A DNA stretch of 64,000 nucleotides from Verrucomicrobia bacterium Ga0077533 (GTDB taxonomy: Bacteria > Verrucomicrobiota > Verrucomicrobiia > Opitutales > Opitutaceae). Both the position numbers and the translations under genes were made by a program. Below are positions 1 through 7,614 of the stretch, piece by piece (position 1 is the stretch's first letter; each line of letters begins with the position of its first letter). Location: assembly GCA_001464505.1 (NCBI GenBank), contig LNEH01000155.1:30430-94429 (forward strand), read 5' to 3'. A model generated the notes under the pieces. That model saw only the letters and a program-made list of their open reading frames with translations. It ran no database searches and was not told the origin of the DNA.

Positions 1-405
1 TTTTCCATCAAAAAGGGGAGCAATATCCACGGCGTGATGTTTGGCTCATCCAACTTGAAGGGGTTGGAGAAATTTCTGGAGGCGGCCTGGCATTTGGATG
101 ATCGGACCGGCGAAGCGAATTTCGACATAGACCGCGAAGGACGTTTCAATCTCCCCGGAGAGCTTCCAATGGACTGGGGCAAGACAAACAAGTTGCAGGT
201 CTTCGAAAGCGAACTCTCCACTGCCATCCTTGCCAAAGTCCTTGGGACCACGGCTGCCATCTATCGTTTTACGTTGGAGAAGGGATTTTTGCCTAAACAC
301 GCGAATACAGTGCTCAAATCGCTCCATGCCACGGGCAAAATGGAGAAAGTGTTCGGTCTGGGCTACTCGTCGCTTGAGAATCCACAGCCGGTGGTCCTAC
401 AGTAG
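1..405 (+). CDS. tcmP: Three-Cys-motif partner protein TcmP, C-terminal part (5' end outside window)
   Basis: The reading frame is open from base 1 and ends with TAG at 403-405, so only the last 134 residues are visible. They read as a family C-terminus, with FGSSNLKGLEKFLEAAW near the left edge and NKLQVFESELSTAILAKVLG further on. TcmP proteins are named for being encoded next to three-Cys-motif (Gp37/Gp68-like) proteins, and such a gene starts 3 bp downstream, so the two are almost certainly co-transcribed. The biochemical role of the family is not known to me. A GTG/ATG pair at 34-39 could be mistaken for the start, but the coding frame clearly continues upstream. The family call rests on remembered family features and on the neighbour. 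Confidence 0.7.
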   Translation, partial: FSIKKGSNIHGVMFGSSNLKGLEKFLEAAWHLDDRTGEANFDIDREGRFNLPGELPMDWGKTNKLQVFESELSTAILAKVLGTTAAIYRFTLEKGFLPKHANTVLKSLHATGKMEKVFGLGYSSLENPQPVVLQ

Positions 406-408
406 AAC

Positions 409-1158
409 ATGCGCGGCAAATCCCACATTGAATGGACCGAATCCACCTGGAACCCGGTGACGGGGTGCAGCAAGGTCAGCGCGGGCTGCAAGCACTGTTA
501 TGCCGAGCGCATGGCGCTGCGGCTCCAGGCGATGGGCAACGAACGGTATGCCAATGGTTTTGCCGTCACCTTGCACGAGGATCTGGTTGAGGCGCCCAAA
601 TTTTGGAAGACCCCGCGCGTGATCTTTGTGAATTCGATGAGCGATCTTTTTCACGAGAAAGTCCCGCTGGAATTCATCAAAAAAGTCTTCGCGACCATGC
701 GGGCCTGTCCTCAGCATACGTTTCAAATTCTTACCAAAAGAAGCGACCGATTGGTTGAAATAGCCGGGCAGCTCGACTGGGCTCCGAACGTCTGGATGGG
801 GGTGAGCGTGGAAGATTCCCGCGTTGTCCACCGCGTGAATGATCTCCAGCGCGTCCCTGCAGCGGTTCGATTTCTTTCCCTCGAACCACTTATCGGCGCG
901 ATCGACGATCTGCCGCTCGAAGGCATCGATTGGGCAATTGTCGGCGGGGAAAGTGGACCCGGAGCCCGGGAAATGAAGATCGAATGGGTCCGGTCGATTT
1001 TCCGGCAGTGCCGGAAGTCCGGGACGGCATTTTTCTTCAAGCAGTGGGGCGGTGTGCGAAAGGATCTGACTGGCCGCGAGCTCCGCGGTCGCACCTATGA
1101 CGAGATGCCTACTCCGCGCGATCCAGAGGCAAGGCGCCTGGCGCTTTTGTCGGCATAG
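409..1158 (+). CDS. Phage Gp37/Gp68-like (DUF5131) three-Cys-motif protein
   Basis: This is a 249-aa protein. Residues 8-31 hold the family signature: IEWTESTWNPVTGC followed by SKVSAGCKHCYAERMA, giving cysteines in a CxxxSxGCxxCY arrangement. That pattern resembles a radical-SAM-type or metal-binding cluster. Other family blocks are VIFVNSMSDLFH, FQILTKRSDRL, NVWMGVSVED, FLSLEPLIG and IVGGESGPGAR. The last of these is a glycine-rich loop seen throughout the family. The start at 409 follows the tcmP stop by 3 bp. Members occur in phages and in genomic islands next to TcmP; the reaction is unknown. Family membership is confident, function is not. Confidence 0.85.
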   Translation: MRGKSHIEWTESTWNPVTGCSKVSAGCKHCYAERMALRLQAMGNERYANGFAVTLHEDLVEAPKFWKTPRVIFVNSMSDLFHEKVPLEFIKKVFATMRACPQHTFQILTKRSDRLVEIAGQLDWAPNVWMGVSVEDSRVVHRVNDLQRVPAAVRFLSLEPLIGAIDDLPLEGIDWAIVGGESGPGAREMKIEWVRSIFRQCRKSGTAFFFKQWGGVRKDLTGRELRGRTYDEMPTPRDPEARRLALLSA

Positions 1159-1234
1159 AGATCAGACAGAATACCCGGCAAGGGGCTGGCTTTGTATTTT
1201 TCAAGCAACGCCCCTGCGCCTTCGACCCAGTGCC

Positions 1235-1780
1235 ATGAGCCTGCAGCAACTCCAGCAAAAGCTCCCGGACGTGAGGGCGTGGATCGACCGCACCCTCGCA
1301 GCCCACGCGGCGCAGGCGCGTCCGGTCGTTGATCTCGGGTTCCCGCGGCTGGGCTCCTACTATTCCCCAACACTGCTGGTGTCGACCAAGGTCATTGCCG
1401 TGGCCAAGGTGCCCGCACCTCCGCTTGCCAGCATGGGCCTGACCGGCTTCGACGAATTCGAGAACTTGGATGCCGCCGGCATCACCTATCTCTCCTCCTT
1501 TTTCGTGCGGCACGGCTATGAACGCGATGAGTCGCTGCATTTCCACGAGCTCGTGCATGTGGTCCAGTGGCAGCACCTCGGCCCCGAACGCTTCATCATG
1601 GCTTATGCGTTGGGCCACCTCCTGTCCGGCGGCTACCGCACCAATCCCCTCGAAGAGATGGCCTATCGTCTACAAGCCCGCTTCGATCAGCACGCTCCGC
1701 CCTTCGATGTGGCCGCCATCGTCCACCCTGAACTGGATCGCCTCGTCCCCGCTCTCCTCGGAAGCACTTTGAAGTCATAG
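1235..1780 (+). CDS. Zincin-like HExxH protein of unknown function
   Basis: This is a 181-aa protein starting at the ATG at 1235 (MSLQQLQQKLPDV). The frame stays open upstream, but that stretch overlaps the preceding gene and has no protein-like character. The centre carries HELVHVVQWQH, a metallopeptidase-type HExxH motif, and about 25 residues later NPLEEMAYR could supply a third zinc ligand. This spacing resembles DUF4157-like zincins (HExxHVxQ followed by E-x-x-A). No signal peptide or membrane segment is visible. It sits between the tcmP pair and a toxin-antitoxin pair, so it is probably part of the same accessory block. Substrate and role cannot be deduced. Confidence 0.6.
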   Translation: MSLQQLQQKLPDVRAWIDRTLAAHAAQARPVVDLGFPRLGSYYSPTLLVSTKVIAVAKVPAPPLASMGLTGFDEFENLDAAGITYLSSFFVRHGYERDESLHFHELVHVVQWQHLGPERFIMAYALGHLLSGGYRTNPLEEMAYRLQARFDQHAPPFDVAAIVHPELDRLVPALLGSTLKS

Positions 1781-1876
1781 TTTTACCTATTTTACGCTGA
1801 TCGGGCTCAAGTTTCGGATGCTTCGTCCGTTTCGATTATTGCGTTTACTAACAAAGCCCTCAATTTAGGAATCACT

Positions 1877-2359
1877 ATGGCCTCCCTCCCTGCTCAACGC
1901 CTGTCCGCACCCCCGGTCATGCCCACGCCTGACGACCAGGAAATGGCGCGCGAATCCAGCCGCACGCTGGCTGAATTGCTCGCCCAGCCCCGTCGCACCC
2001 TACCGCAATTGTCGTTTCCCGCCCATGGCCGCGGGCAGCCCGAGCTCGTGCCCCTGCCGGCCGCGACTGCGCCGCTCATCGCCCAGATCCTGGCCCAGTT
2101 GGCGCGCGGCAACGCGGTCACTGTCATTCCGGTGCATTCGGAGCTGACCACCCAACAGGCGGCCGATCTGCTGGGTGTATCCCGGCCTCATCTGGTCGAA
2201 ATGCTCCGGACGAAGAAAATTCCCTACCGCAAGGTCGGGGCGCATCGCCGCATCCGATTCAGTGACCTCATGGGCTTCAAGCTGACCGAGGACGTCGCCC
2301 GGCAGAAAGCGCTGGATACCTTGGCCGCCCAGGCTCAGGAACTCGACCAAGGCTACTGA
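1877..2359 (+). CDS. Excisionase-type HTH protein, probable antitoxin of the PIN toxin
   Basis: This 160-aa protein begins at ATG 1877 with an upstream TAGGAATC, a usable ribosome binding site. The C-terminal half has an excisionase/MerR-like winged helix: LTTQQAADLLGVSRPHLVEM followed by RRIRFSDLMGFK. The N-terminal half is Pro- and Arg-rich and probably disordered, which fits an antitoxin that neutralises its toxin with one part and binds its own promoter with the other. The stop lies 14 bp before a PIN-domain gene. HTH plus PIN in this order is a common type II toxin-antitoxin layout, and autoregulation of the pair is expected from that. The antitoxin role is inferred from the neighbour. 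Confidence 0.75.
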   Translation: MASLPAQRLSAPPVMPTPDDQEMARESSRTLAELLAQPRRTLPQLSFPAHGRGQPELVPLPAATAPLIAQILAQLARGNAVTVIPVHSELTTQQAADLLGVSRPHLVEMLRTKKIPYRKVGAHRRIRFSDLMGFKLTEDVARQKALDTLAAQAQELDQGY

Positions 2360-2373
2360 GCCGGTGAACCGAC

Positions 2374-2946
2374 ATGGGCACGCATTTCACCGCTCTGTTT
2401 GATGCCTGCGTGCTCTATCCGGCGCCCCTGCGCGATCTCTTGCTGCAGCTCGCCACCACCGGACTGTTTCGCGCCAAGTGGAGCAATCAAATCCATGAGG
2501 AGTGGATCGAGGCGGTGCTGGAGCAGCGCAAAGATCTCAGGCGGGAACAATTGGAGCGGACCCGCCAATTGATGAACGCGCACGCCTACGACAGCCTGGT
2601 GACAGGCCATGAGGCCTTGATCGGCGGACTAACGATGCCGGATGCCGACGACCGCCATGTTCTGGCGGCGGCGATCCGGGGACGGGCCGATGTGATCGTG
2701 ACCTTCAACCTCAAGCACTTCCCGGCCGCCGTTCTCGAACCGTATGAAATCGAGGCGCAACATCCCGATGAATTCATCAGTAACCTGACCGACCTGATGC
2801 CGCAGGCGGTTTGCGCCGCAGCAAAGACCTGCAGAGCACGCCTCAAAAAACCAGCCAAGACGGTGGACGAATACCTCGCGAGGCTGGCCAGTCAACAATT
2901 GCCCGTGACCGTGTCATTTCTCACTGAGAACCGACGCCTCCTGTGA
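2374..2946 (+). CDS. PIN-domain ribonuclease, probable toxin
   Basis: This 190-aa protein opens with a PIN nuclease core. FTALFDACVLYP supplies the first catalytic Asp, WIEAVLE a following acidic residue, MPDADDRHVLAAAI the central Asp residues, and DVIVTFNLKHFP the final strand typical of the fold. PIN toxins are Mg-dependent endoribonucleases that cleave RNA. The extra C-terminal 60 residues (VCAAAKTCRARLKKP onward) are basic and extend beyond a minimal PIN domain. It is encoded 14 bp after an HTH gene that is the likely antitoxin. The stop is 31 bp from the 3' end of tRNA-Leu, so the pair sits at the edge of what may be a tRNA-integrated island. Confidence 0.8.
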   Translation: MGTHFTALFDACVLYPAPLRDLLLQLATTGLFRAKWSNQIHEEWIEAVLEQRKDLRREQLERTRQLMNAHAYDSLVTGHEALIGGLTMPDADDRHVLAAAIRGRADVIVTFNLKHFPAAVLEPYEIEAQHPDEFISNLTDLMPQAVCAAAKTCRARLKKPAKTVDEYLARLASQQLPVTVSFLTENRRLL

Positions 2947-2977
2947 AGTCACTCGCTCCGCGATGTGGAGCGAAGGA

Positions 2978-3062
2978 TGGTGCCCGAGGCGAGACTCGAA
3001 CTCGCATGCGATTAAGCACAGGCTTCTGAGACCTGCGTGTCTACCAATTCCACCACCCGGGC
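2978..3062 (-). tRNA. tRNA-Leu (anticodon CAG)
   Basis: The reverse complement folds as a class II tRNA. The 7-bp acceptor stem is GCCCGGG/CTCGGGC, with discriminator A and an encoded CCA. The anticodon stem-loop is CAGGT-CTCAGAA-GCCTG, giving anticodon CAG. A variable arm (GTGCTTAATCGCAT region) and the T-loop GTTCGAGTC are present. The 3' end faces the accessory block at 1-2946, an arrangement typical of tRNA-targeted integration. Confidence 0.95.
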
Positions 3063-3122
3063 AAAAAACAGAAGGGGCATGGATACGCCCCGCCGGGGGT
3101 GGCGCAAGTGTTTTGTTGCAGA

Positions 3123-3182
3123 GGTGGAACGCGTTGACCTCAACGCGTTTCTCCCAAGCGCGCCGGGTCAGCGCGCTCCACC
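3123..3182. repeat. REP-like inverted pair (family A, copy 1)
   Basis: Two hairpin-forming units face each other between tRNA-Leu and ada. The unit at 3123-3147 has the perfect stem CGCGTTGA-CC-TCAACGCG behind a GGTGGA head. The unit at 3158-3182, read on the opposite strand, has the same head (GGTGGA) followed by a related GCGCGCTGACC stem. The 3123-3147 unit recurs exactly at 5122-5146. Head-to-tail inverted pairs of this sort are typical of REP/BIME elements. Confidence 0.7.
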
Positions 3183-4274
3183 TGGCGCAAACTTGCGCTC
3201 GTGTTCCAGCAACCGCTGCTTGCGCCAGACGCCGCCCGCGTAGCCGTTCAGCGAACCGTCGGCATTGATCACGCGATGGCAGGGAATGACGAGGGCCAGC
3301 ATGTTCGAGCCGTTGGCCCGGCCGATGGCGCGCGGGGCCTTGGGCAGGCCCAGCTGGCGGGCCATCTCCGCATAACTGCGGGTGCGACCGGCCGGGATGC
3401 GCTGCAACTCGGTCCACACGCGCCGCTGAAAATCTGACCCGACCGGCGCGAGCGGCAGATCAAAGGCCAGCGATTCGCCGGTGAAATAACGGGTCAACTG
3501 CCGCTGTGTTTCCTCCAGCACCGCGCTGCTGCCCGGCACGATCGCGCACTTCAAACGGCGGCGTAGACCGGCCAGTTCGCGTTCGAGCCCGCGGCGATCG
3601 ACAAACTCCAGCAAACGCAACCCGTGCTCGTCGGCCAGCGCGAGCACGGTGCCGAGCGGCGTCTCCAGCCGCTGAGCGAGCAGGCAGGCACCGGCCTTGG
3701 CGTCCCGGGGCGGCTGGCCGAAGATGCGCGTGAACGCCTCGCGAAATCCGCTGGTGGACTCGTAGCCGCGGGCCAGTTGCACCTCGATGACGGCCTTGCC
3801 GGCTTTCACATCCCGCAGGGCCAGGCCCATCCGGCGCGCGCGCTGATAGGCATGGAAGGTCATGCCGTGATAGGCTTGGAACTGCCGGCGCGCGGTCGAG
3901 GGCTCGATGCCCATCGTGGCCAGATTCTTGTCCGTCACGCGGCCATCCACGGATTCCTCGACGGCGCGCCGCAGGCGCTCAACGAGCGGCGGCACCGGCT
4001 TGGTGCGATCCATCGGCCGGCACAGCCGGCACGGGCGGTAGCCGCCGTGCAGCGCCTCGTTGATGGTGGGGAAAAACTCAACGTTCTGTGGTTTGGGTTT
4101 CTTGGCGCGGCAGGTCGGACGGCAGAAGATGCCGGTCGTCTTGACGCCGGTGAAAAAGACGCCCTCGTAGGCGGCGTCGCGCCGGGCGAGCGCCCGATAC
4201 ATCGTGCGCGGAGTGGGCAGAGACTGGACGGGAGCGGACAAGACGGGTTCAGGTTGAATCATGCGCCGGAGCAT
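3168..4274 (-). CDS. ada: Ada: methylphosphotriester and O6-alkylguanine DNA repair protein and activator
   Basis: This 368-aa protein carries the full Ada architecture. An N-terminal Zn domain has Cys51, Cys55, Cys82 and Cys85 (GIFCRPTC and PCRLC); the first is the acceptor that takes the methyl group from phosphotriesters. An AraC-type HTH spans about residues 95-190 (LARGYESTSGFREAFTRIFG). The C-terminal methyltransferase domain has the active-site motif PCHRV with Cys332 and a preceding RAIGRANGSN. Methylated Ada normally activates its own and other alkylation-repair genes; none is adjacent here. The 3' end overlaps a REP-like repeat unit (3158-3182). The start could be either Met1 or Met5. 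Confidence in identity is high. Confidence 0.95.
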   Translation of the reverse strand: MLRRMIQPEPVLSAPVQSLPTPRTMYRALARRDAAYEGVFFTGVKTTGIFCRPTCRAKKPKPQNVEFFPTINEALHGGYRPCRLCRPMDRTKPVPPLVERLRRAVEESVDGRVTDKNLATMGIEPSTARRQFQAYHGMTFHAYQRARRMGLALRDVKAGKAVIEVQLARGYESTSGFREAFTRIFGQPPRDAKAGACLLAQRLETPLGTVLALADEHGLRLLEFVDRRGLERELAGLRRRLKCAIVPGSSAVLEETQRQLTRYFTGESLAFDLPLAPVGSDFQRRVWTELQRIPAGRTRSYAEMARQLGLPKAPRAIGRANGSNMLALVIPCHRVINADGSLNGYAGGVWRKQRLLEHERKFAPGGAR

Positions 4275-4315
4275 AGCGCAACCGAGGGCGGCAATTCCGC
4301 CGATATTCGGGCGGG

Positions 4316-5065
4316 TTATTTTTTGGGCAGGTAATCGCGCAGAACGGGAACGGTTTTTTCGCGCCGGCCGTTGCCCAGCCGCACAAAATAGGGTTCGGGG
4401 GGGAGCAGGCCGGTGTCTTCTTCCTCCTCCTCATCGTCCGTCTCCAGGCCCTCGATCTCGCAGGTCTCGCCCTCGTCGAAGTATTGCGAGACCCGGCGGG
4501 CGGTGGGATCAAGCCACACCAGCGGCGTCGCCAGGTCGCCTTTCGACTTTACCTGGACGAAGTGACACGGAAACCGCTCGTGGGTGTAATGCTTGATGAA
4601 GTCGCTGAGCCACTTGTTGGCGAGGCCCTCGCGATGGGTGAGAAACACGACGTCGGCAAAATGGATGCAGGCGTCGAACCATTGCCGGAGCACCGGCTGT
4701 TTCTCCGCGAGCCGGCAATCCACGACACAAAAAATCCGCGCGAGGGTGGCGCCGTGCTCCTCCAGCCAGGGTTTCAGGGCTTCCAACTGGTCGATCGGGC
4801 TGGCCAGCGAGTCCGTCAAAAAGAAAACCGTCGTGCCCGGCGGCAGATCGACCGGCGGCAGGGCCGGCTCATGCCAGGTCCAGCGGCGAACCTCGGCATT
4901 GGGCAGGCCGGCCAGCCTGACGTCGAGCGGGTCGGCGGCCTCACCCTCCGCCAGCAACACCAGCGCCCGGTCCTCCGCCGCGAGTCCGTTCTCGATCAGG
5001 TCGCGCACGAGGGCGCGCCGGCCCGAACCGGGCGTGCCGAGGACAAAATAAACCGGGGAGCTCAT
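4316..5065 (-). CDS. CobW/G3E-like P-loop NTPase of unknown role
   Basis: This is a 249-aa protein when started at the ATG at 5065, where the protein-like sequence begins (MSSPVYFVLGTPGSGRRALV); an upstream in-frame start at 5101 would add 12 residues. A P-loop GTPGSGRR lies at about residues 10-17. ARIFCVVDCRLAE and FADVVFLTHREGLANKW resemble the switch and base-recognition strands of CobW-like GTPases, with THREG in place of the usual NKxD. Near the C-terminus is an acidic run (DDEEEEED), which in some CobW proteins corresponds to a metal-binding tract, though no His-rich segment is present. It may be a metallochaperone-like NTPase. The family link is moderate and the role is unknown. Confidence 0.5.
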   Translation of the reverse strand: MSSPVYFVLGTPGSGRRALVRDLIENGLAAEDRALVLLAEGEAADPLDVRLAGLPNAEVRRWTWHEPALPPVDLPPGTTVFFLTDSLASPIDQLEALKPWLEEHGATLARIFCVVDCRLAEKQPVLRQWFDACIHFADVVFLTHREGLANKWLSDFIKHYTHERFPCHFVQVKSKGDLATPLVWLDPTARRVSQYFDEGETCEIEGLETDDEEEEEDTGLLPPEPYFVRLGNGRREKTVPVLRDYLPKK

Positions 5066-5121
5066 GTAGCCGCAAAGAGGCGCAAATCGCGCAAAAGACA
5101 ATCTGCGTTTTGTTTGGGAAG

Positions 5122-5197
5122 GGTGGAACGCGTTGACCTCAACGCGTTGATTTTGCCAGGGGGCGGTCTAGGCGCGTTGGGGTCAACGCGCCTCACC
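5122..5197. repeat. REP-like inverted pair (family A, copy 2)
   Basis: This is the second instance of the repeat at 3123-3182. The unit at 5122-5146 is identical over 25 bases to the 3123-3147 unit. The inverted unit at 5171-5197 has the stem GGCGCGTTG-GGG-TCAACGCGCC. The pair fills the gap between the P-loop gene and the aroC stop (aroC ends at 5199), where it could act as a transcript 3'-end stabiliser. Confidence 0.7.
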
Positions 5198-5198
5198 T

Positions 5199-6290
5199 TC
5201 AGAATTTAAACGTCTGGTTCTGCGCCGCCTGACGCATCCAGTGGTCCACCAGCACGAGCGCCGCCATGGCCTCGACCATCACCACGGCGCGCGGCAGCAC
5301 GCACGGATCGTGCCGGCCCCGCGCCTGCAGTTCGGTCTCCTGGCCGTGGATATCCACGGTCTTCTGCGGCTGGAGGATGGTCGCGGTGGGCTTGAAGGCG
5401 GTGCGGAAGACAATCTCCTCGCCGTTGCTGATGCCACCCTGCACCCCGCCCGAATAGTTGGTCGCCGTGCGAACCTGGCCGCCCTGGGAGACAAAGGCGT
5501 CGTTGTGGACGGAACCCTTGAGGAGCGTGCCGGCAAAGCCGCTGCCGATCTCAAACCCCTTGGTCGCGGGCAAGGAGAGCATGGCCTTGGCCAAATCAGC
5601 CTCGAGCCGGTCGAACACCGGCTCGCCGAGCCCGACGGGCATGTGGCGCACGCGGCACTCGATGATGCCGCCCACGGAGTTGCCCTCGCTGCGCGCCTGC
5701 TTGATGCGCTCGATCATCTTCGCGGCAGCGGCGGCATCGGGACAACGCACGGCGTTGGCCTCGACCTCGGCGAGCGTGGGAAACCCGGTGATTGTCGGCG
5801 CGGCGATGTCGTGGATGCGCGTCACGTAGGCACGGACCTCGAGCTTGTTCGCCAGATGGAGAATCTTCTTGGCGACGGCTCCGGCGGCCACCCGACCGAT
5901 GGTTTCGCGGGCCGAGGAGCGCCCGCCGCCGCGATGGTCACGGTGGCCGTATTTGGCCTGATAGGTGAAGTCGGCGTGTGACGGGCGGAATTTTTCCCGC
6001 ATTTCGGCGTAGGCCTCGGGCCGCTGGTCGCTGCTGTGCACCACCAGGGCGATGGGTGCGCCGGTGGTCCGGCCTTCGAAGACCCCGGACAATATCTCGA
6101 CCTTGTCGGCCTCTTTGCGCGGCGTCGTGATGTCACTCTGGCCCGGACGGCGGCGATCCAGATCGGGCTGGATGTCCTCCGCCGCCAGCGGCAGACGCGC
6201 CGGGCAGCCGTCGATGACCACGCCCACGGCCGGCCCATGACTTTCGCCCCAGGTGGTGATACGGAAAAATTGGCCGAAGGAATTGGACAC
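5199..6290 (-). CDS. aroC: Chorismate synthase
   Basis: This enzyme converts 5-enolpyruvylshikimate-3-phosphate to chorismate with reduced FMN, the last step of the shikimate pathway. It is 363 aa when started at the GTG at 6290 ([18 protein letters not shown]), which matches the usual N-terminus; a TTG at 6323 would add 11 residues. Family signatures are [16 protein letters not shown], the basic loop [17 protein letters not shown] and the C-terminal [14 protein letters not shown]. Basic and His residues in the loop bind FMN and substrate. The neighbours are unrelated. A flavin reductase gene is divergent immediately upstream; whether it supplies FMNH2 is speculation. Confidence 0.95.
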   Translation of the reverse strand: MSNSFGQFFRITTWGESHGPAVGVVIDGCPARLPLAAEDIQPDLDRRRPGQSDITTPRKEADKVEILSGVFEGRTTGAPIALVVHSSDQRPEAYAEMREKFRPSHADFTYQAKYGHRDHRGGGRSSARETIGRVAAGAVAKKILHLANKLEVRAYVTRIHDIAAPTITGFPTLAEVEANAVRCPDAAAAAKMIERIKQARSEGNSVGGIIECRVRHMPVGLGEPVFDRLEADLAKAMLSLPATKGFEIGSGFAGTLLKGSVHNDAFVSQGGQVRTATNYSGGVQGGISNGEEIVFRTAFKPTATILQPQKTVDIHGQETELQARGRHDPCVLPRAVVMVEAMAALVLVDHWMRQAAQNQTFKF

Positions 6291-6352
6291 GGGCCGGAAT
6301 GTTTGAGCGCGCTCTGCTTGCAAGCAAGCCCTAGGTGGGGCATAGGGAGCGC

Positions 6353-6961
6353 ATGAAATTTTTCATCCTGAGCGGCAGCCACCGCGCGGAAGCCCAGTCG
6401 CTCAAGGTCGCGAAATATGTGCAGGCGGTGCTGGCGCGCGAACATTCCGGGGCCGAAACCCATCTCTGCAGTCTGAGCGGCAATCCCCTGCCCCTGTGGG
6501 ACGAGACCACCGGCGGCGCCCCCGATGCGCTGTGGGATCCGATCTCCGCCGAGTTGAAGGCGGCGGACGCGTTGGTCGTCGTGACACCGGAGTGGAGCGG
6601 CATGGCGACGCCCGGCGTGAAGAACTTCCTGCTCAACTGCACGGCCGGCGAAGTCGGCCACAAGCCCGGCCTCATCGTAACCGTGTCGGCGAGCCGCGGC
6701 GGCAGTTACCCGGTGGCGGAACTGCGCATGAGCGGCACCAAGAACAACCGGCTTTGCTGGATTCCCGAGCACGTCATCATCCAGCACGCCGAGCAGAACC
6801 TGAACGCCGCCGATGGCGCGGCTGACCTCGGCAAGGAAGACGCCATGCAGCGGAAGCGCCTGCGCTATGCCCTGCGGCTGCTGGAGGATTACGGCAAGGC
6901 ACTCAAGCTGGTGCGGGCCGGCGGCGCGGTGGATCACAAAGCCTTTCCCAGCGGGATGTAG
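6353..6961 (+). CDS. NADPH-dependent FMN reductase family flavoprotein
   Basis: This is a 202-aa protein. The start at ATG 6353 is supported by AGGGAG a few bases upstream. The N-terminus [19 protein letters not shown] is a flavodoxin-like FMN phosphate-binding loop, and [18 protein letters not shown] is the second FMN loop of the NADPH_FMN_red family. Family members reduce FMN, quinones or azo compounds with NADPH in the cytoplasm. The gene is divergent from aroC with a 62-bp gap. The exact substrate is not evident from sequence. Confidence 0.8.
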   Translation: MKFFILSGSHRAEAQSLKVAKYVQAVLAREHSGAETHLCSLSGNPLPLWDETTGGAPDALWDPISAELKAADALVVVTPEWSGMATPGVKNFLLNCTAGEVGHKPGLIVTVSASRGGSYPVAELRMSGTKNNRLCWIPEHVIIQHAEQNLNAADGAADLGKEDAMQRKRLRYALRLLEDYGKALKLVRAGGAVDHKAFPSGM

Positions 6962-7180
6962 TCTGCCTCCGCCCTGCGGGCTACGGCGAGACAGCCTTCG
7001 CGGCGCGGTGGCTTGCCGAGCCGTAGCTCCATAGGAGCGAAGGCCATTTTATTTCCGCCCCGGAAAAAGAAAGCTGGCCTGCCAGCCGTAGCCACACTCG
7101 GGCTGCATAGCGGATCACACCCCCTCCTTCGCCAAAGGCTTCGGAGGGCAGCCTTCGTCCACGCATTGCTCGGCGAAGGC
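6962..7180. repeat. Noncoding stretch rich in hairpin repeats
   Basis: No credible gene lies between the flavoprotein and tRNA-Arg. The stretch holds several short repeated words (GCCTTCG, CGGCGAAGG, GCCGTAGC). One example is CCTTCGCC at about 7126-7133 mirrored by GGCGAAGG at 7172-7179. The text resembles degenerate REP elements (GCGAAGGC/GCCTTCG type). I could not define clean unit boundaries. Confidence 0.45.
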
Positions 7181-7256
7181 TGGTGCCCCCGCCCGGAATT
7201 GAACCGGGATCACACGTTTAGGAAACGCGTGCTCTATCCATTTGAGCTACGGGGAC
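7181..7256 (-). tRNA. tRNA-Arg (anticodon CCT)
   Basis: The reverse complement gives acceptor stem GTCCCCG/CGGGGGC with encoded CCA, a D-arm (GCTC/GAGC), anticodon arm CGCGT-TTCCTAA-ACGTG with anticodon CCT (reads AGG), and the T-arm CCCGG-TTCAATT-CCGGG. It is a normal 76-nt tRNA. Confidence 0.95.
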
Positions 7257-7358
7257 TAAAGGCCTGCCCAAGCATGGCCGCCGCAAGGGTTTGGCAAACC
7301 AAAAATGCCCGTTGACAGGGGTAGACTGAAAGCCAACCTTCCGAATCCTTTTCCCATC

Positions 7359-7553
7359 ATGAGCACGACCGAAACCAAGACCCAGACCCTCAAGCCCGAG
7401 GAAATTCCCTTTACCAGCCCCCAGCTGATGAGCCGCTTCATCACGGACACCGGCAAGATCCTGCCCCGCAAATACACCGGCTTTTCCGCCAAGCAGCAGC
7501 GCCGCGTCACGTCGAACATCAAGCGCGCGCGCAACATGCTGACGATGCAATAA
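7359..7553 (+). CDS. rpsR: 30S ribosomal protein bS18
   Basis: This is a 64-aa protein starting at ATG 7359 ([20 protein letters not shown]). The conserved core is [20 protein letters not shown] followed by [16 protein letters not shown], matching the bS18 signature, which binds 16S rRNA in the 30S platform. It is shorter than the usual 70-90 residues because the N-terminus is reduced. It is not flanked by rpsF or rplI, so it stands alone here. A strong intrinsic terminator follows 23 bp after the stop. Confidence 0.9.
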   Translation: MSTTETKTQTLKPEEIPFTSPQLMSRFITDTGKILPRKYTGFSAKQQRRVTSNIKRARNMLTMQ

Positions 7554-7576
7554 GCCGTTGCCGGCTTACCTTTTCC

Positions 7577-7602
7577 GCCGGAGCATGTGCTCCGGCTTTT
7601 TT
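7577..7602 (+). terminator. Intrinsic terminator after rpsR
   Basis: A perfect 9-bp stem GCCGGAGCA/TGCTCCGGC with a TG loop is followed by six T residues. It is positioned to end rpsR transcription and lies 12 bp before the sua5 start. Confidence 0.9.
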
Positions 7603-7614
7603 GTCGCCCGAAAT

